From positions 101,453,319-101,517,318 of the forward strand of contig CP136066.1 in NCBI GenBank assembly GCA_032622095.1: 64,000 nucleotides of DNA. The letters run 5' to 3'. The position numbers and the translations under genes are program-made. The stretch's first letter is position 1; the number at the start of each line of letters is the position of its first letter. Of the stretch, positions 63,828-64,000 are shown piece by piece. The DNA comes from Siphonodentalium dalli. Lineage: Eukaryota; Mollusca; Scaphopoda; Gadilida; Siphonodentaliidae. The notes beneath the pieces are model-generated. The model was not told the origin of the DNA and ran no database searches. It saw nothing but the letters and a program-made list of their open reading frames with translations.

Positions 63828-63850
63828 TTCTTTTTTTTTCCAGGTAAGTA
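63828..63850 (+). promoter_or_regulatory. candidate recursive splice site
   Basis: A pyrimidine run ending TTTTTTTTTCCAG abuts GTAAGTATTG, with the AG|GT junction at 63843/63844. This is the zero-length-exon signature of a ratchet point: an acceptor that regenerates a strong donor. It lies 1.95 kb into the intron after exon 13. Confidence 0.5.
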
Positions 63851-63892
63851 TTGGTGTTTTTAATTGTTTTCCTTTTATTTTCAGCCATTTTA

Positions 63893-64000
63893 ACCTAAAG
63901 GCATTTGTTGAACTTATTATCTGAACATTCTCTTCAAAGGACTGAACAGGAATCCTATGTCTTCTACACTTGTACAAAACAACCGTTAAAATGAACATTT
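63893..64000. mobile_element. TTAA MITE type 2 fragment at window edge
   Basis: CATTTGTTGAACTTATTATC and TGAACATTCTCTTCAAAGG match the interior of 52634-52881. Ends are not visible. Confidence 0.55.

Overview
The window is animal nuclear DNA, AT-rich, with one intron-rich gene set in a dense field of transposable-element debris. The repeat style (hairpin-headed tandem elements with GTCCGTCC runs, many TTAA and 8-bp-TSD MITEs, CR1/L2-like LINEs) and the invertebrate-type protein suggest a marine lophotrochozoan, most likely a mollusc such as a bivalve. That assignment is an inference.

The host gene is an EHBP1 (EH domain-binding protein 1) orthologue on the + strand. Thirteen coding exons can be placed between 19038 and 61893. 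All twelve junctions keep phase with GT/AG borders, and the exons sum to 2295 nt (765 codons). In order they encode an N-terminal C2-like domain, an acidic linker, a proline/serine-rich linker with NPF motifs, a single calponin-homology (CH) domain, a second Ser-rich linker with an NPF motif, and the start of the C-terminal helical region. The bMERB coiled coil and C-terminus lie beyond base 64000. Introns range from 0.65 kb to 10.6 kb. One exon is a 16-nt microexon. A perfect-looking recursive splice site lies in the last visible intron.

Region by region: 1-1.7 kb, the 3' part of a LINE; 3.7-4.2 kb, a MITE; 5.6-7.7 kb, a second broken LINE; 7.7-9.3 kb, a hAT-like repeat; 9.4-11.2 kb, the first ~160-bp tandem array; 13.1-14.3 kb, a LINE tail inserted in another repeat; 14.6-16.7 kb, MITEs nested in a ~185-bp tandem repeat; 18.3-18.9 kb, a TIR element just upstream of the EHBP1 start; 19.0-61.9 kb, EHBP1 with its introns full of elements. 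The intronic elements include several hAT copies with intact target-site duplications, a 5-kb TIR element carrying a satellite of concatenated GATATC palindromes, two more ~160-bp arrays, and many TTAA-flanked hairpin MITEs. 61.9-64 kb is the unfinished last intron.

No rRNA, tRNA, CRISPR or operon-like structure was seen. All non-host coding sequence consists of decayed transposon genes. Most structural claims rest on terminal inverted repeats, target-site duplications and comparison of repeat copies within the window, all read by eye.
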